Positions 23,611-31,868 of a stretch of DNA of 47,714 nt are shown in pieces. Location: the NCBI GenBank assembly GCA_050744245.1, contig JBOGGX010000308.1:1-47714 (forward strand). Direction: 5' to 3'. Made by a program: the position numbers and the translations under genes. The notes beneath the pieces are model-generated. The model ran no database searches, was not told the origin of the DNA, and was given only the letters and a program-made list of their open reading frames with translations. This stretch comes from JBOGGX01 sp050744245. Lineage in GTDB: Bacteria > Actinomycetota > Acidimicrobiia > Acidimicrobiales > JBOGGX01. Position 1 is the first letter of the stretch, and each line of letters opens with the position of its first letter.

Positions 23611-25287
23611 GTGGCCGAGTTCATCTTCACCATGCGGCGGGTCGGCCGGTTCCATCCGCCGGACCGGGAGGTCCTCAAGGACATCAGCCTGTCGTTCTTC
23701 CCCGGCGCCAAGATCGGGGTGATCGGCCCGAACGGATCGGGCAAGTCGTCGCTGCTGCGGATCATGGCCGAGGTGGACGACGGGTTCACCGGCGAGGCCA
23801 GGCTCACCCCGGGCTTCAGCGTGGCGCTGCTCGAGCAGGAGCCGTCGCTCGACCCGGCCAAGGACGTCCAGGGCAACGTCATGGACGGCGTCGGCGAGAC
23901 GGCCACGCTGCTGGCCGAGTACGAGGCGCTGATGGCCAAGTGGGCCGAGCCCGACGTCGACTACGAGAAGCTGGGCGCCCGGCAGGCCGATCTGGAGGCC
24001 AGGATCGAGGCGGCCGGCGCGTGGGACCTCCAGCGGACCATCGAGATCGCCATGGACGCCCTCCGGCTTCCCCCCGGCGACGCCGATGTCAGCACCCTAT
24101 CCGGGGGCGAGCGCCGCCGGGTGGCGCTGTGCCGGCTGCTGCTGGCCCGGCCCGACCTGCTCCTGCTCGACGAGCCGACCAACCACCTCGACGCCGAGTC
24201 GGTGGCGTGGCTCGAGCGGACCCTGCACGACTATTCCGGCACCGTGGTCGCCGTCACCCATGACCGCTACTTCCTCGACAACGCGGCCGAGTGGATCCTC
24301 GAGCTCGACCGGGGCCGGGGCATCCCGTTCCACGGCAACTACTCGAGCTGGCTCGAACAGAAGCGGGAGCGGCTGCGGCACCAGGACAAGGCCGACTCGG
24401 CCCTGGCCCGCACGCTCGAGCGGGAGCTCGAATGGGTCCGCATGGCGCCGAAGGCCAGGCACGCCAAGTCCAAGGCCAGGCTGTCCGCCTACGAGCGGCT
24501 GCTGTCCGAGTCGGATCGGGCCGACGGCCGGGCCGACCGGCTCGAGATCGTCATCCCTTCGGGCGAGCGGCTCGGCGATCTGGTGATCGACGTCGACCAC
24601 GTGTCGAAGGGCTACGGCGAACGGCTGCTCATCGACGACCTGTCGTTCTCGCTGCCGCGGGCGGGCATCGTCGGGGCCATCGGACCGAACGGGGCGGGCA
24701 AGACCACGCTGTTCCGCATGCTCACCGATCAGGAGAAGCCGGACGAGGGCACGATCACGCTCGGGTCGAGCGTCGACATCGCCTACGTCGACCAGGACAG
24801 AGACGCACTCGACCCGGGCCAGACGGTGTACGGGGAGATCACCGGCGGCCACGACCTCCTCGTCGTCGGCGGGCGCGAGGTCAACGGCCGGGCCTATGTC
24901 GCGTCGTTCAACTTCAAGGGCTCCGACCAGCAGAAGCCGGTCGGCGTCCTCTCGGGGGGCGAGCGCAACCGGGTCCACCTGGCCAAGCTGCTGCGCACCG
25001 GGGGCAACGTGCTGCTGCTCGACGAGCCGACCAACGATCTCGACGTCGACACGTTGCGGTCGCTCGAGGACGCCCTCGACAACTTCGCCGGCTGCGCCAT
25101 CGTCATCAGCCACGACCGCTGGTTCCTCGACCGCATCTGCACCCACGTGCTCGCGTTCGAGGGCGACTCCCAGGTGCGGTGGTTCGAGGGCAACTTCACC
25201 GAGTACGAGGAGTGGCGCCACCGCGAGCTGGGCGCGGCCGCCGACCAGCCCCACCGCATCCGCTACCGGCCCGTGCACCGAGCCTGA
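23611..25287 (+). CDS. ettA: Energy-dependent translational throttle protein EttA (ABC-F ATPase)
   Basis: 558 residues with two ABC ATPase domains and no membrane segments, the ABC-F plan. First domain: GVIGPNGSGKSSLLRIM, LSGGERRRVALCRLLLARPD, LLLLDEPTNHLDAESVAWLE. The linker (about 240-310) includes HGNYSSWLEQKRERLRHQDK. Second domain: GAIGPNGAGKTTLFRML, LSGGERNRVHLAKLL, LLLLDEPTNDLDVDTLRSLE. Length and the opening EFIFTMRRVGR match EttA, which binds the ribosomal E site and gates elongation by ATP/ADP ratio. A GTG start at 23611 is chosen because homologues begin about there; upstream in-frame sequence belongs to the repeat. Confidence 0.92.
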   Translation: MAEFIFTMRRVGRFHPPDREVLKDISLSFFPGAKIGVIGPNGSGKSSLLRIMAEVDDGFTGEARLTPGFSVALLEQEPSLDPAKDVQGNVMDGVGETATLLAEYEALMAKWAEPDVDYEKLGARQADLEARIEAAGAWDLQRTIEIAMDALRLPPGDADVSTLSGGERRRVALCRLLLARPDLLLLDEPTNHLDAESVAWLERTLHDYSGTVVAVTHDRYFLDNAAEWILELDRGRGIPFHGNYSSWLEQKRERLRHQDKADSALARTLERELEWVRMAPKARHAKSKARLSAYERLLSESDRADGRADRLEIVIPSGERLGDLVIDVDHVSKGYGERLLIDDLSFSLPRAGIVGAIGPNGAGKTTLFRMLTDQEKPDEGTITLGSSVDIAYVDQDRDALDPGQTVYGEITGGHDLLVVGGREVNGRAYVASFNFKGSDQQKPVGVLSGGERNRVHLAKLLRTGGNVLLLDEPTNDLDVDTLRSLEDALDNFAGCAIVISHDRWFLDRICTHVLAFEGDSQVRWFEGNFTEYEEWRHRELGAAADQPHRIRYRPVHRA

Positions 25288-25300
25288 GCGAGACGAGTGG

Positions 25301-26593
25301 CTATCGGAACTGGTCGAGCGCGGCGGGGGCCAGATCCTCGTCGAGCCGGAGGACCTGCGCGCCGGTCCCCAGCCTGAACGGCTCGGCGGGCAGCACGACC
25401 GGGGCCGGATCGAGCGAGCGCATCCTGAGCCCAAGGCGAACGGCGTCGAGCAGGCTCATGTCGTCGTCGATGCGCAATCCCCCCACGACCGAGGTGGCCA
25501 CGCGCATCAGGTCGAGCGGGTTGCGCGACTCGCCGATCTTGGCGAACACCGTCCGCATGAACAGCTGCTGGCGTTGGACCCGCCCGAGGTCTGACGTCGG
25601 GTCGACGACCTGCCGGCCGTCGATGATCTCGGTGTACGTACGCGACCGCACAAAGGCCAGCGCCTGGTCGCCGTTGAGCAGCACGGGCCCGGTCTGGTCG
25701 ATGGCGAGCCCGGCCTTCTCGTCGAAGGCCGGGTGGGGGAACTCGATGGTGACCCCGCCGATGGCGTCGACCAGCGATGCGAAGGTGACGAAGTCGACCT
25801 CCATGTAGCGATGGACCGGGATTCCGAGGCTGTCCTGCACCGTCTGGATCAGCGACGCCGGACCGTCGTTGTACGCCGCGTTGATGCGCTGTTCCCCGCC
25901 GGAGGGCACGATCGTCACGAACAGGTCCCGCGGGATCGACATGACCTTCGCCCCCTCAGGCTCGAGCCGCAGGAGCATGATCGTGTCGGAGCGCTGGCCC
26001 GAGCGGTCCGCGCCGGCGTCGGACCCGACGAGCAGGATGTTCTGCCCGTTGCCGCCGCCGACATCGAGCACCTCGGCCACCTCGACGCGCTCGATCTGGG
26101 AGAACTTCCACTGGGCGTAGACGAGGCCGGCGCCGAGCAGGATGAGCGGCACCAGGATGATGACGGCGGCGATCTGTAGGATGCGCCGTCGGACCTTGTG
26201 CCGGCGAGGCGGCCTGTCCTTCCTCTGCTTCGGTGGCTTGAGCGCGCGACCCGACCCGCCGCCCGATGACTTCGCGGCCCGGTCGCCATCGAGCATCGAC
26301 CGGCGAGGGGGCGGCGCCCCGGGTTCGGCGACGTACACCTTCGACGGGGCGCCGGCTCCGTTCCCGTCGGCCCGCTCGACTGCGGGGGGCGAGGCGATCG
26401 CGACCGATGACATGACCGGAGCCACGGGTTCCTCGGGCGGCGCCGCCACCGGCGGCGGCGGTGCGGAGGGTGGCGGGGTCGTGCCGATCGACTCGGGCCC
26501 GACGAAGAACTTGCGCTCGTCGCGCCCGGATGCCGCGGCCGTCCCCCGCTTCGCGTCGGGGGATGGGGAAGGTTCGTCGCTCACGGGTCTCAT
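25301..26593 (-). CDS. LytR-CpsA-Psr (LCP) family wall-polymer ligase
   Basis: 430 residues. A Pro/Ala-rich cytoplasmic segment (1-137, ending in KPPKQRKDRPPRRHKVRRR) precedes one membrane helix (139-160) and an extracytoplasmic LCP domain (about 185-360): ILLVGSDAGADRSGQRSDTI, SIPRDLFVTIVP, INAAYNDGPASLIQTVQ, ALAFVRSR and DLGRVQRQQLFM. These proteins transfer undecaprenyl-linked polymers to peptidoglycan. An internal GTG at 26584 is an equally possible start. The unusually long Pro-rich N-terminus may dock a partner. It is divergent from a small membrane protein and nucS. Confidence 0.9.
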   Translation of the reverse strand: MRPVSDEPSPSPDAKRGTAAASGRDERKFFVGPESIGTTPPPSAPPPPVAAPPEEPVAPVMSSVAIASPPAVERADGNGAGAPSKVYVAEPGAPPPRRSMLDGDRAAKSSGGGSGRALKPPKQRKDRPPRRHKVRRRILQIAAVIILVPLILLGAGLVYAQWKFSQIERVEVAEVLDVGGGNGQNILLVGSDAGADRSGQRSDTIMLLRLEPEGAKVMSIPRDLFVTIVPSGGEQRINAAYNDGPASLIQTVQDSLGIPVHRYMEVDFVTFASLVDAIGGVTIEFPHPAFDEKAGLAIDQTGPVLLNGDQALAFVRSRTYTEIIDGRQVVDPTSDLGRVQRQQLFMRTVFAKIGESRNPLDLMRVATSVVGGLRIDDDMSLLDAVRLGLRMRSLDPAPVVLPAEPFRLGTGAQVLRLDEDLAPAALDQFR

Positions 26594-26693
26594 CGAGGAG
26601 GGAAGGCCGTTCCGGAAGGCTATCGAGTCACGTTCTCGACGCTACGGACCGTCGGTGGGTTCCCCCCCGGACCGCGGAGTACCTTTCCGCGGG

Positions 26694-27011
26694 ATGTCAG
26701 CTCGGGCCGTCCGGCGCCTCGTCGTGATCGTCTGCGTGGGCGCCATCGCCGGGATGATCATCACCTCGATTGCGGACAGCACCGGTGCTGCGATCACGTT
26801 CGGGCTGGTGGCGGCGGTCGCGGTGCTGTGCCTCATCCTGGTCACGGCCACCGCCGGGCCGACGGCGTTCGCCCGCCGGATCGTCGACGACGAGGCCGCG
26901 GCCGACGTCGAGGGCAGGATCCGCTCCCTGGCCGCGGCCGGAGCCGACGAGCCCGCGCTGCGGGCCCTGGTCCGGGCGGTTCGTCGGATGGAGCGCGGGG
27001 GCTCGGGCTGA
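26694..27011 (+). CDS. Small two-helix membrane protein upstream of nucS
   Basis: 105 residues. Two membrane helices at about 9-28 (VVIVCVGAIAGMIITSIAD) and 32-53, then a soluble basic/alanine-rich end with RIVDDEAAADVEGRIRSL and ALRALVRAVRRMERGG. No family is recognised. TACCTT lies eight bases before ATG 26694. Its stop TGA shares the A with the nucS ATG (TGATG), so the two are coupled; a role with NucS is only suggested by that. Confidence 0.75.
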   Translation: MSARAVRRLVVIVCVGAIAGMIITSIADSTGAAITFGLVAAVAVLCLILVTATAGPTAFARRIVDDEAAADVEGRIRSLAAAGADEPALRALVRAVRRMERGGSG

Positions 27012-27670
27012 TGCGGCTGGTGATCGCCCGCTGTTCGATCGACTACGAGGGGCGGCTGGCGGCCCACCTCCCGATGGCCGTCCGGCTCATCATGGTCAAG
27101 GCCGACGGGTGCGTCGCCGTGCACGCCGACGGCGGCGCCTACAAGCCGCTCAACTGGATGAACGCACCGAACCGGCTGGTCGAGGCGCCGGGGCGATGGA
27201 CGGTGACGAACCCGCGAGGCGAACGGCTGCTGATCACGCTCGACGAGGTGCTGTCCGACACGTCGACCGACCTCGGTCCAGACCCCGGGCTCCAGAAGGA
27301 CGGGGTCGAGGCCCACCTGCAGGAGCTGCTGGCGGCCGACTGCACCGTGCTCGGGCCCGGTCTGCGGCTGGTGCGGCGCGAGCACCCGACCGACATCGGG
27401 CCGGTCGACCTGCTCTGCCGGGACGCCGAGGGTCGGGCCGTCGCCATCGAGATCAAGCGGCGGGGCGAGGTCGACGGCGTCGAGCAGCTGGCCAGGTACG
27501 TCGAGCGGCTCAACCTCGACCCGTGGCTGCGCCCCGTCCGCGGGATCTTCGTGGCCCAGCAGGTCAAGCCGCAGGCCCGGGTGCTGGCCGCCGCCCGCGG
27601 CCTGGCGTGGATCGAGGTCGACTACGACGAGCTCCGCGGCATCGAGTCGGCCGCCCTCCGCCTGTTCTGA
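27011..27670 (+). CDS. nucS: Mismatch-specific endonuclease NucS/EndoMS
   Basis: 219 residues. NucS cuts both strands at mismatches and replaces MutS/MutL in Actinomycetota and some archaea. The N-terminal DNA-binding domain has MRLVIARCSIDYEGRL, VKADGCVAVHADGGAYKPLNW and NAPNRLVE. The C-terminal RecB-like nuclease domain carries GPVDLLCRD (D133), AIEIKRRG (E147, K149) and VEQLARYVERL (Q159). The final residues ALRLF fit the short clamp-binding tail seen in homologues. All catalytic residues are kept, so it should be active. Start ATG 27011 overlaps the preceding stop. Confidence 0.95.
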   Translation: MRLVIARCSIDYEGRLAAHLPMAVRLIMVKADGCVAVHADGGAYKPLNWMNAPNRLVEAPGRWTVTNPRGERLLITLDEVLSDTSTDLGPDPGLQKDGVEAHLQELLAADCTVLGPGLRLVRREHPTDIGPVDLLCRDAEGRAVAIEIKRRGEVDGVEQLARYVERLNLDPWLRPVRGIFVAQQVKPQARVLAAARGLAWIEVDYDELRGIESAALRLF

Positions 27671-27697
27671 CCGAGCGCGCGCATTCTCGACGCATCC

Positions 27698-27716
27698 ACG
27701 GTCGGAATTCGACCGT
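27698..27716. terminator. Hairpin between convergent nucS and SDR genes
   Basis: ACGGTCG-GAATT-CGACCGT makes a perfect 7-bp stem with a 5-base loop, located between the nucS stop (27670) and the SDR stop (27724). Its symmetry would serve both directions. Confidence 0.6.
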
Positions 27717-27723
27717 AACTGCG

Positions 27724-28662
27724 TCACGTTTGCGGTTCGGCCCGGTGGCGCGGCGGCAGGCGGTCGGCGAACGCGGTCGGCGGGGCGGCCCGCGCCAGCA
27801 GCGACCGCACGACGGGGCCCACGGCCTCGGGATCGTCGACCGGGTCGGCCACCGGCCCCTCCCGCCACCCCTCGGCGATGCCGAGGGCCCGACCAGAAGC
27901 CAGGAACACCTGCCCCGTCACCCCGGCCGACTCGAGGCTGGCCAGCCAGACCACGATCGGCGCGATCCACCGGGGTGACATGCGGTCGCGCTGCTCCTCG
28001 GTCGGTTGCCGGATGCCGAAGACGCCGGATAGCCCCTCGGTCATCCGCGTGTAGGCCCCCGGCGACACCGCATTGACGGTGACGCCGAAGCGCTCGAACT
28101 CGAGGGCGGCGATGATCGTGAGGGCGGCGATCCCGGCCTTGGCCGCTCCGTAGTTCGACTGCCCGAAGTTGCCGTAGATCCCCGACGACGACGTCGTGTT
28201 GACGACCCGGCCGTCGACCTCTTCACCGGCCCGATGCCGCTCGTTCCAGTGCACGGCGGCCCAGTGGGAGGTGGCGGCGGTGCCCTTGAGGTGGACCCGG
28301 ATCACGGCGTCCCACTCGTCCTCCGTCATCTTCACGAGGGTGCGGTCGCGCAGGATGCCGGCGTTGTTCACCAGCACGTCGAGCCGCCCGTACGACTCGA
28401 CGGCCTGATCGACCAGCCGGCGGGCGCCGGCCCAGTCGGCGATGTCGTCGGTGTTGGCCGCAGCGACGCCGCCGGCCGCCGTGATCTCGTCGACGACCTC
28501 CTGCGCGGGCCCGCCGGACGCCCCGGACCCGTCGAGCTCGCCGCCCCGGTCGTTCACCACCACGGCGGCGCCGGCCCTGGCCAACGCCAGGGCGTGCTCC
28601 CGCCCGATACCCCGACCGGCGCCGGTCACGATGCAGACTCGACCATCACACAGACCGGCCAC
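27724..28662 (-). CDS. Short-chain dehydrogenase/reductase
   Basis: 312 residues with a Rossmann NAD(P) site VCIVTGAGRGIGREHALALA, NAG motif VLVNNAGILRD, and the catalytic Ser/Tyr/Lys set: NTTSSSGIYGNFGQSNYGAAKAG. The motif style (GNFGQxNYGAAKAG) is that of 3-hydroxyacyl-CoA dehydrogenases of the MFE-2/HSD17B4 group. The C-terminal tail after LGIAEGWREGP is long and variable. GTG 28662 is preferred because AGGAGGTGG lies six bases upstream; the in-frame ATG at 28749 would overlap the divergent VanW gene. Confidence 0.88.
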   Translation of the reverse strand: MAGLCDGRVCIVTGAGRGIGREHALALARAGAAVVVNDRGGELDGSGASGGPAQEVVDEITAAGGVAAANTDDIADWAGARRLVDQAVESYGRLDVLVNNAGILRDRTLVKMTEDEWDAVIRVHLKGTAATSHWAAVHWNERHRAGEEVDGRVVNTTSSSGIYGNFGQSNYGAAKAGIAALTIIAALEFERFGVTVNAVSPGAYTRMTEGLSGVFGIRQPTEEQRDRMSPRWIAPIVVWLASLESAGVTGQVFLASGRALGIAEGWREGPVADPVDDPEAVGPVVRSLLARAAPPTAFADRLPPRHRAEPQT

Positions 28663-28691
28663 CCTGCCACCTCCTGCGGGGACCTGGGTTG

Positions 28692-28703
28692 GAGAATGGA
28701 GCC
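28692..28703 (+). promoter_or_regulatory. Leaderless-type -10 box for the VanW gene
   Basis: GAGAAT plus GGAGCC directly precedes GTG 28704, identical over twelve bases to the box before 13579. Confidence 0.55.
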
Positions 28704-30470
28704 GTGTCCCGACATCATGGAACACCCCGTCCCCGACCACACCGGTCATCGCGTTCTATGGCCGAGGCCGACACCGCCGTTCACACGCCGATCAGCGATC
28801 CGCCGCGCCCCAGGTCCGGTCGCCGCCGGCCCGGGCGCGGTCGCCGCCGGTGGGTCGCGGTCGCGGTTCCGCTGCTCGTCATCGGCGTCCTCGTCGGCGC
28901 CTGGGCCATCGACGGCAGGAACGGACGGGTCGTCCGCAACGTCGAGCTCGGCGGTCAGGCCGTCGGTGGGTCGTCGCCGAGCGAGCTCGAACAGACCGTG
29001 GCCGAGCGGGCCGCCGGGTACCCCGACGCCGCCGTCCGCATCGTCACCCCCGACCAGACCTACGATACGACAGCCGGGACGCTGGGCCTGACCCTCGACC
29101 AGGACGCGTCGGTCAGGGCCGCCCGGCGCGAGGGCAGGAGCGAGCCGGTGTTCCTGCGCCCGTTCACCTGGTTCGTCTCGCTGTTCTCCGCCCGAGCGGT
29201 CCCGCTGGCGTTCGACATCGATCGGGCCGTGCTCGCCCCGGCCCTGGCCACGCTCGAGGGCGAGAACCGGATCGCACCGGTCGAGCCGGCGCTCCAGGCC
29301 GCAGCCGAGGGGCTCACCGTGGTGCCGGGGACACTCGGCTCCGGGCTCGATGTCGACCAGGTCGCGGCCGAGCTGGCCGAGGCTGCGTCGTCGGGCACCG
29401 TGCCGATCGAGATCGAGGTCGAGCAGGTCGAGATCGATCCTCAGTACACCGAGGCCGAGGTGCAGGCGGTGGCCGACCAGGGCAACCGGCTGGCGACCAG
29501 ACAGCTCGTCATCGGCGTCGGCGGCCAGGACCGCCCGCCGGCCCCCGAGGCGATCCGGTCGTGGGTCAGGGCCGTCCCGAGCGGCGACACCATTGCCCTC
29601 CAGATCGACCCGGCCGCCGCCGCGGCCACCGTCAACGAGATGTTCGCCGACGTGTCGACGCCGGGCGTCAATGCCTCCTTCGACATCGTGAACGGCCAGC
29701 CGGTGGTCGTCCCGAGCCAGGACGGAACGGCCTGCTGCGATCCCGCGTCGGCCCAGAACGTGGCCCCTGCGCTGCTCAACGACGCCGGCCGCATCGAGGT
29801 CGCGCTGACCGCGGCGCCCGCCTCCTTCACCACCGAGCAGGCCAACGCCCTCGGCATCGTGGCCGAGGTGGGCCAGCCCGACACCTTCGGACCGACCACC
29901 AGGCACGCCTGCTGCGAGCCCAGGGTCAACAACATCCACCGGATCGCGGACCTGGTGCGGGGGGCCGTCATCCGGCCGGGAGAGACGTTCTCGGTGAACG
30001 GCCATGTCGGTCAGCGCACCCGGGCCAACGGGTTCGTCGAGGCCCCGGTCATCCAGAACGGGGAGTTCAGCACCGGCGTGGGCGGCGGCGTGTCGCAGTT
30101 CGCGACCACGCTGTTCAACGCCGCGTTCTTCGCCGGGCTCGACTTCGGCGAGTACCGGAGCCACTCGATCTACATCTCGCGCTACCCGCGGGGCCGGGAG
30201 GCCACGCTCTCCTACGAGCACCCCGACCTGCAGATCACCAACAACTCGCCCTATGGCGTCCTGATCTGGCCGACGTATACCGACACGACCATCACGGTCC
30301 GCCTCTACTCGACGCCGCACGTGTCGGTCGCGGCGGGCGGGCTGAGCTCGAGCCCGCAGGGGAACTGCACCAGGGTGACCCAGCCCCGCACCCGCACGTT
30401 CAGCGACGGCCGGGTCGACCAGGACTCGGTGTTCGCCGTCTACCGCCCGGGCGAGGGCATCAACTGCTGA
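28704..30470 (+). CDS. VanW-family wall protein with PG-binding domains
   Basis: 588 residues. A short basic N-terminus and one membrane helix (about 50-69, VAVAVPLLVIGVLVGAWAI) place it at the cell surface. It is followed by repeats of the peptidoglycan-binding type (NVELGGQAVGGSSPSELEQT; VDQVAAELAEAASSG) and a C-terminal VanW domain: NIHRIADLVRGAVIRPGETF, NGEFSTGVGGGVSQFATTLFN and AFFAGLDFGEYRSHSIYIS. A related L,D-transpeptidase domain is absent. Its role is probably in cell-wall handling. The GTG start fits the -10 box six bases upstream. Confidence 0.88.
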   Translation: MSRHHGTPRPRPHRSSRSMAEADTAVHTPISDPPRPRSGRRRPGRGRRRWVAVAVPLLVIGVLVGAWAIDGRNGRVVRNVELGGQAVGGSSPSELEQTVAERAAGYPDAAVRIVTPDQTYDTTAGTLGLTLDQDASVRAARREGRSEPVFLRPFTWFVSLFSARAVPLAFDIDRAVLAPALATLEGENRIAPVEPALQAAAEGLTVVPGTLGSGLDVDQVAAELAEAASSGTVPIEIEVEQVEIDPQYTEAEVQAVADQGNRLATRQLVIGVGGQDRPPAPEAIRSWVRAVPSGDTIALQIDPAAAAATVNEMFADVSTPGVNASFDIVNGQPVVVPSQDGTACCDPASAQNVAPALLNDAGRIEVALTAAPASFTTEQANALGIVAEVGQPDTFGPTTRHACCEPRVNNIHRIADLVRGAVIRPGETFSVNGHVGQRTRANGFVEAPVIQNGEFSTGVGGGVSQFATTLFNAAFFAGLDFGEYRSHSIYISRYPRGREATLSYEHPDLQITNNSPYGVLIWPTYTDTTITVRLYSTPHVSVAAGGLSSSPQGNCTRVTQPRTRTFSDGRVDQDSVFAVYRPGEGINC

Positions 30471-30534
30471 GCGAGTTCGTTGTCACACCCCCTGTTCATA
30501 CTCGGCTCCTTCCCCCAATCGAGGAGTGCGGGTC

Positions 30535-31224
30535 ATGGAAAGGGAGCGACGTGAGCGGCTGAACCAGATCATGGCCGGCATCGCCGACGGCGACGGTGCC
30601 CGGTTGTTCGACCTGTGGGACGAGTTCGGGGGCGACCTCAGGGCGACGATGTGCGCTCATGCCCGCATGCGCGGCCACGATCGCCTGACCCATGGCGCGC
30701 TCGACGACCTGGCCGGCGAGGCGTGGCTGGCGATGCGGGGCCTCGCCGGGAGTTGGCGGCCCGACGGCGCCCTGCCTTGGGTGTGGGCCAGGGCCCGGTT
30801 GGCCGCGATCGTCGACGAGGTGCTCGGGCCCGCGGTCAGGCCCGTCCTCACCGTCGGCGAGCGCGAGGTGGCGGTGGAGGTGACGGCGGTCGCCTTCCTC
30901 GGTGCCGAGCCGCCTCGGGTCGAGACCCTGCACGGGCTGGCCACGGTCCATGAGCGCTGCCGGCTGCTCAGGATGGCCATGGACGAGGCCCTGGCGCCCG
31001 AGGAACAGGAGCTGCTGCTCGACTACGTGGTGCAATGCGGATCGGGCGATCCATCGCCGTCCATCACGGTCGGAGCGGTCTTCGGGCTGCAACCGGCGAC
31101 GGTCCGCCAGCGGGTGGTCCGGGCCCGGCGCCGGCTGGCGACGACCATCGCCGGCGACGACCGCTACGCCCCGCTCGCCGGGGTGGCGCTGCTGCGGTCG
31201 GGTCGAAACCGGCGAGCCGCATGA
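30535..31224 (+). CDS. Sigma-like helix-turn-helix regulator
   Basis: 229 residues. The N-terminal half (about 1-85) is helical with LFDLWDEFGGDLRATMCAHAR and DDLAGEAWLAMRGL, reminiscent of sigma region 2. The C-terminal LAPEEQELLLDYVVQCGSGDP followed by TVGAVFGLQPATVRQRVVRA and RRRLATT is a region-4-like HTH. It is not a canonical ECF sigma factor: the linker is long and core motifs weak. It may be a transcription factor or anti-sigma partner. ATG 30535 follows GAGGAG by eight bases. It overlaps the next HTH gene by ATGA. Confidence 0.65.
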   Translation: MERERRERLNQIMAGIADGDGARLFDLWDEFGGDLRATMCAHARMRGHDRLTHGALDDLAGEAWLAMRGLAGSWRPDGALPWVWARARLAAIVDEVLGPAVRPVLTVGEREVAVEVTAVAFLGAEPPRVETLHGLATVHERCRLLRMAMDEALAPEEQELLLDYVVQCGSGDPSPSITVGAVFGLQPATVRQRVVRARRRLATTIAGDDRYAPLAGVALLRSGRNRRAA

Positions 31225-31868
31225 GTGGCGGCATCGGGCCGAACCCGGCGGGCGGCGGCGGCATGAACGGCGACGACCCGACCGCCCCAGCCGATGGCGG
31301 CGGGGGCGACCTCGGCTGGCTCGTCGACCGGCTCGCCGCGGGCTACGAGCGGGAGGGCCGTCCGTGGCCCGCGTTCTGCGCCGCGGTCACGCTGGCCCGA
31401 GGCCGCCGCGGTCTCGACCGGGCCGGGTTCGCAGCCCGGCTGGGCATCGGCGTCCACACCGTCGCCCAGCTCGAACTCGGGCGGCGCCACCCGTCGCTGG
31501 CGCCGCCAGGCCTGCGCGTCCTGGCGCCCGACGTCGACTGGACGGGCCTCGGCCTGCCCGCGTCGCCGCCGGCGGGCGCGACCCGGCGATCGTGCCGGGC
31601 CCGGCATCCTTCCGGCCGGCGGCCGGCGCGGGTCGTGCTGCGCTCAGACGTACGGAGCGATGATCTCGCGATGCAGGTCGAGCAGCGTCGGGATCTCGTC
31701 CCGCTCGGCCCTGGCCATCCCGCACTCGGTGCAGATGCCCCACGGGCGATCGCCGAGATGGCCGTCGATCAGGCTCACCTGTTCGGCCGTCGTCCCCTCG
31801 GGCTGGGTGTCGGGGTGATAGGGCACGAGGGCGAAGAAGAGCCCGGTGTCCGGCGACGCCTCGAGTGA
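31221..31868 (+). CDS. XRE-type helix-turn-helix protein
   Basis: 215 residues as read, with a helix-turn-helix of XRE type: CAAVTLARGRRGLDRAGFAA followed by RLGIGVHTVAQLELGRRHPS (about 53-95). A glycine-rich N-terminus precedes it. Its start codon overlaps the upstream sigma-like gene (ATGA). The frame runs 225 bases into the 3' end of the convergent MetE-like gene, where the coding is poor. The true end may be earlier: a one-base frame change near 31570 would stop at 31663. The C-terminal part is therefore uncertain. Confidence 0.55.
   Translation: MSGGIGPNPAGGGGMNGDDPTAPADGGGGDLGWLVDRLAAGYEREGRPWPAFCAAVTLARGRRGLDRAGFAARLGIGVHTVAQLELGRRHPSLAPPGLRVLAPDVDWTGLGLPASPPAGATRRSCRARHPSGRRPARVVLRSDVRSDDLAMQVEQRRDLVPLGPGHPALGADAPRAIAEMAVDQAHLFGRRPLGLGVGVIGHEGEEEPGVRRRLE

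Noticed and set aside
28746..30320. A 524-codon minus-strand frame over the VanW gene
   Set aside because: No recognisable domain; the VanW gene on the other strand is clear.
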